The notes under the pieces: generated by a model
What the model was told of the DNA's origin: nothing
Database searches by the model: none
What the model saw: the letters and a program-made list of their open reading frames with translations, nothing else
In this document: in pieces, positions 61,411-64,000 of the stretch
Layout: every line of letters begins with the position of its first letter
How positions within the stretch are numbered: the stretch's first letter is position 1
Made by a program: the position numbers and the translations under genes
Assembly: GCF_015461845.1 (NCBI RefSeq)
Contig: NZ_JACOPW010000001.1
Span: forward strand, 868,001 to 932,000
Direction: 5' to 3'
DNA from: Pseudomonas mucoides
GTDB lineage: Bacteria; Pseudomonadota; Gammaproteobacteria; Pseudomonadales; Pseudomonadaceae
Length of the DNA: 64,000 bases

Positions 61411-62829
61411 ATGATGAGCAACCAGATTCCGGTACACGACGTCACTCCACCCAACAAGAACGCAAACAACAGCGTCGACCTCTACGCCTCTCGAGAAAAG
61501 ATCTACACCCGCGCCTTCACGGGTTTGTTCCGCAACCTGCGGATGATGGGCGGTGCCTTTTTGTTTCTGTTGTATTTCGGCACGGTGTGGCTGAACTGGG
61601 GCGGCCACCAAGCCGTCTGGTGGAACCTGCCGGAGCGTAAATTCTTTATTTTTGGCGCAACCTTCTGGCCTCAGGACTTCATCCTGCTGTCGGGGATTTT
61701 GATCATCAGTGCCTTCGGCCTGTTCTTCATTACGGTCTACGCCGGTCGCGTGTGGTGCGGTTACACCTGCCCGCAGAGCGTCTGGACATGGATTTTCATG
61801 TGGTGCGAAAAGGTCACCGAAGGCGACCGCAACCAGCGCATCAAGCTCGACAAAGCGCCGATGAGCGCCAACAAATTCCTGCGCAAGCTCAGCAAACATT
61901 CGATGTGGCTGCTGATCGGGTTTGTCACCGGCCTGACCTTCGTCGGTTACTTCTCGCCGATCCGTGAGCTGGTATTCGACTTCTTCACCGGCGAAGCGGA
62001 TGGCTGGTCGTATTTCTGGGTCGGTTTCTTCACCCTCGCCACCTACGGCAACGCCGGCTGGTTGCGCGAGCAGGTGTGCATTTACATGTGCCCGTACGCG
62101 CGTTTCCAAAGCGTGATGTTCGACAAAGACACGCTGATCGTTTCCTACGATCCACGCCGCGGTGAATCCCGTGGCCCGCGCAAGAAAGGCATCGACTACA
62201 AGGCTCAAGGCCTGGGCGATTGCATCGACTGCACCATGTGCGTACAGGTTTGCCCGACTGGCATCGACATCCGCGATGGCCTGCAAATCGAGTGCATCGG
62301 CTGTGCCGCCTGTATCGACGCCTGCGACGCCATCATGGACAAGATGGATTACCCGCGCGGCCTGATCAGCTACACCACCGAGCACAACCTGTCCGGGCAA
62401 AAAACCCATAAACTGCGCCCGCGCCTGATCGGCTATGCCGTGGTGCTGCTGGCGATGATCTCGTTGTTGATCACCGCGTTCTTCATGCGCTCGCTGGTCG
62501 GTTTCGACGTCAGCAAAGACCGCGTGCTGTACCGCGAGAACGCCGAGGGCCGGATCGAAAACGTCTACAGCCTGAAGATCATGAACAAGGATCAGCGCGA
62601 CCACACCTACGTGCTGGAAGCCACCGGCCTGCCGGACCTCAAGCTGCAAGGCAAGCGCGAGATCAAAGTCGCCGCCGGGGAAATTTTCAGCCAGCCAGTG
62701 GAGCTGTCCAGTGCACCGGAACAACTGCCATCGAGCACCAACGAGGTGAAATTCATCCTCAAGGATGCCGATGACGACAGCGTTCATGTTGAAGCCAAGA
62801 GCCGATTCATCGGCCCCCAAATTCGTTGA
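61411..62829 (+). CDS. ccoG: cbb3 oxidase assembly protein CcoG (ferredoxin-type)
   Basis: 472-residue inner-membrane protein. Several TM helices (about 45-65, 85-110, 160-180, 195-215, 340-360) surround a cytoplasmic domain with two 4Fe-4S motifs: CIDCTMCVQVCPTGID and CIGCAACIDACD (about 270-310). Additional Cys are in VWCGYTCPQSVW and YMCPYARF. The C-terminal periplasmic Ig-like domain (about 370-472) is FixG-type. CcoG is thought to reduce Cu(II) during delivery of copper to the CuB site. ATG at 61411 or 61414. First gene of ccoGHI, under an ANR box. Confidence 0.93.
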   Translation: MMSNQIPVHDVTPPNKNANNSVDLYASREKIYTRAFTGLFRNLRMMGGAFLFLLYFGTVWLNWGGHQAVWWNLPERKFFIFGATFWPQDFILLSGILIISAFGLFFITVYAGRVWCGYTCPQSVWTWIFMWCEKVTEGDRNQRIKLDKAPMSANKFLRKLSKHSMWLLIGFVTGLTFVGYFSPIRELVFDFFTGEADGWSYFWVGFFTLATYGNAGWLREQVCIYMCPYARFQSVMFDKDTLIVSYDPRRGESRGPRKKGIDYKAQGLGDCIDCTMCVQVCPTGIDIRDGLQIECIGCAACIDACDAIMDKMDYPRGLISYTTEHNLSGQKTHKLRPRLIGYAVVLLAMISLLITAFFMRSLVGFDVSKDRVLYRENAEGRIENVYSLKIMNKDQRDHTYVLEATGLPDLKLQGKREIKVAAGEIFSQPVELSSAPEQLPSSTNEVKFILKDADDDSVHVEAKSRFIGPQIR

Positions 62830-62840
62830 GAGAAGTGATC

Positions 62841-63380
62841 ATGCCCGCAGCAACTGCCGCAAGTCCCTGGTACAAGCACCTTTGGCCGTGGATCATCATC
62901 GGGATTCTGGCCTGCTCGGTGACCCTGACCTTGTCCATGGTGACCATCGCGGTGAACAACCCGGACAACCTGGTGAACGACAACTACTACGAAGCCGGCA
63001 AAGGCATCAACCGCTCCCTCGACCGTGAACTGTTGGCCCAGACCCTGCTGTTACGGGCCAGCGTGCATCTGGATGGCGTGACCGGCGAAGTCGACCTGCA
63101 CCTGAGCGGCAACAGCCAACCGAAAACCCTTGAACTGAACCTGATCTCGCCGACGCAACCGGAGAAGGATCGCAAGATCACCCTCGCCCACAGCGACACG
63201 GAACAGGGCCGCTACATCGGTCAACTGAGCGACAAGGTCGAAGGCCGTCGCTTTGTAGAACTGCTGGGGGTCGAAGGCGACAAGACCTGGCGCCTGTTCG
63301 AAGAAGAACAGGTCAGCCATGACAAGGACCTGCTGCTGGGCGATGAGCCGCTGCAAGGCGCGGAAGACCTGAAAAAGTAA
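62841..63380 (+). CDS. ccoH: cbb3 oxidase maturation protein CcoH (FixH-like)
   Basis: 179 residues. One TM helix near the N-terminus (WPWIIIGILACSVTLTLSMVTIAV, about 15-38) and a periplasmic beta-domain with DNYYEAGKGINRSLDRE, characteristic of FixH. CcoH acts in stable assembly of the oxidase and interacts with CcoG and CcoN. ATG 62841 follows the ccoG stop by 11 bases with SD GAGAGAAG. A perfect hairpin separates it from ccoI. Confidence 0.88.
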   Translation: MPAATAASPWYKHLWPWIIIGILACSVTLTLSMVTIAVNNPDNLVNDNYYEAGKGINRSLDRELLAQTLLLRASVHLDGVTGEVDLHLSGNSQPKTLELNLISPTQPEKDRKITLAHSDTEQGRYIGQLSDKVEGRRFVELLGVEGDKTWRLFEEEQVSHDKDLLLGDEPLQGAEDLKK

Positions 63381-63390
63381 GCCCGACTCT

Positions 63391-63421
63391 GATCGTTCCC
63401 ACGCTCTGCGTGGGAACGATC
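63391..63421. repeat. Perfect hairpin repeat between ccoH and ccoI
   Basis: GATCGTTCCCACGC at 63391-63404, loop TCT, GCGTGGGAACGATC at 63408-63421: a flawless 14-base stem. Its core matches the composite repeat at 13020-13104, so it belongs to a dispersed family. No T run; probably a stabiliser or attenuator in the ccoGHI message. Confidence 0.8.
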
Positions 63422-63447
63422 ATCGGACAACCCCCTGTGAAAACCGA

Positions 63448-64000
63448 ATGACCACTCCAACCCCCTGCTACCACTGCGCCCTGCCCGTCCCGGCTGGCAG
63501 CCGCTTCACCGCGGCGGTCCTGGGTGAAACCCGCGAGTTCTGCTGCCCGGGTTGCCAGGCCGTGGCCGAGGCGATTGTGGCGGGCGGATTGGAAAGCTAT
63601 TACCAGCATCGCAGCGAGTCATCGGCCAACCCCGAAGCCTTGCCGGTGCAGTTGGTGGACGAACTGGCGCTGTACGACCGCGCCGACGTGCAAGCGCCGT
63701 TCGTGCGCCACGACGGCGACCTCGCCGAAACCACCCTGTTGATGGAAGGCATCAGCTGCGCCGCGTGCGGCTGGCTGATCGAGAAACACCTGCGCGGCTT
63801 GCCGGCGGTGGCCGAAGCGCGCCTCAACCTGTCCAACCATCGCCTGCACGTACGCTGGGCCGATGCGCAATTACCGTTGAGCAAGGTGCTCAGTGAGTTG
63901 CGCCATATCGGTTACGCCGCCCACCCCTATCAAGCCGACCGCGCCAGTGAACAACTGGCCAGTGAGAACCGTCTGGCCTTGCGCCAACTCGGCGTGGCCG
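63448..64000 (+). CDS. ccoI: Cu+ P1B-type ATPase CcoI (FixI), N-terminal part, cut by window end
   Basis: The first 184 codons of a heavy-metal P-type ATPase. It begins MTTPTPCYHCALPVPAG; a Cys-rich N-terminal block (CYHC at about 7-10, CCPGC at about 32-36) is followed by the HMA domain with the metal motif MEGISCAACGWLIEKHL (about 100). CcoI exports Cu+ needed for the CuB centre of cbb3 oxidase. The frame stays open at base 64000, so TM helices and the ATPase core lie outside. Separated from ccoH by 67 bases containing the hairpin repeat. Confidence 0.92.
   Translation, partial: MTTPTPCYHCALPVPAGSRFTAAVLGETREFCCPGCQAVAEAIVAGGLESYYQHRSESSANPEALPVQLVDELALYDRADVQAPFVRHDGDLAETTLLMEGISCAACGWLIEKHLRGLPAVAEARLNLSNHRLHVRWADAQLPLSKVLSELRHIGYAAHPYQADRASEQLASENRLALRQLGVA

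Overview
The window is chromosomal DNA of a fluorescent-group Pseudomonas. The evidence is the GC-rich codon usage, the REP/REPIN elements built on a GTGGGAGC core, the protein sequences themselves, and gene order that matches two blocks of the P. aeruginosa PAO1 chromosome as I recall them: around PA2986-PA3020 and around PA1551-PA1571. No tRNA, rRNA, prophage, IS element or CRISPR array is visible. Genes are densely packed and most of the window is core genome.

Layout. (a) 1-4.1 kb: a DUF4404 protein, queF (queuosine pathway), and a copper/heavy-metal unit of a periplasmic cupredoxin divergent from a copRS-type two-component system. (b) 4.2-13.0 kb: the lipoprotein-releasing ABC system lolC-lolD-lolE, a PilZ protein, a glycerophosphodiester phosphodiesterase, the soluble transhydrogenase sthA, apbE and an MFS carboxylate transporter. 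The nqr operon that lies beside apbE in PAO1 is absent. (c) 13.1-21.7 kb: a long-form GAPDH, mfd, a CsiV-like protein and a SWIM/SNF2 helicase. (d) 21.8-29.9 kb: mtnP, nagZ, the fatty-acid regulator psrA with a double operator, lexA-sulA with two SOS boxes, small conserved proteins and topA. (e) 30-40.9 kb: fadBA, a probable sRNA locus, a universal stress protein, the ABC-F protein Uup, lytic transglycosylase Slt and an ABC exporter. (f) 41-51.3 kb: a PA1571-type small protein, pdxB, a MATE pump, tusA, rlmM, acnA, a CPBP protease and the aerotaxis receptor aer. (g) 51.4-64 kb: a microaerobic respiration island with two tandem ccoNOQP operons (cbb3 oxidases), then ccoG, ccoH and the start of ccoI, cut by the window end.

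The genes of block (g) work together. Aer senses the redox or oxygen state and steers motility. CcoNOQP are two high-affinity terminal oxidases. CcoG, CcoH and CcoI supply copper and assemble them. FNR/ANR-type sites are visible ahead of the first cco operon, inside the coding start of a divergent hydrolase gene, and ahead of ccoG. A weaker match lies ahead of the second cco operon.

Two visibly AT-richer patches look acquired: an unrecognised 155-residue protein at 51580-52047, and a secreted metallophosphoesterase wedged between ccoP and ccoG at 59957-60946. Other points of interest are a terminator-like hairpin between lolD and lolE, an orphan + strand terminator near 33.83 kb, translationally coupled mini-ORFs next to apbE and nagZ, and paired ACTACA motifs between gap and mfd. 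No clearly new multi-gene system was found. The best unknowns are the 51580 protein, the sRNA candidate and the mini-ORFs.
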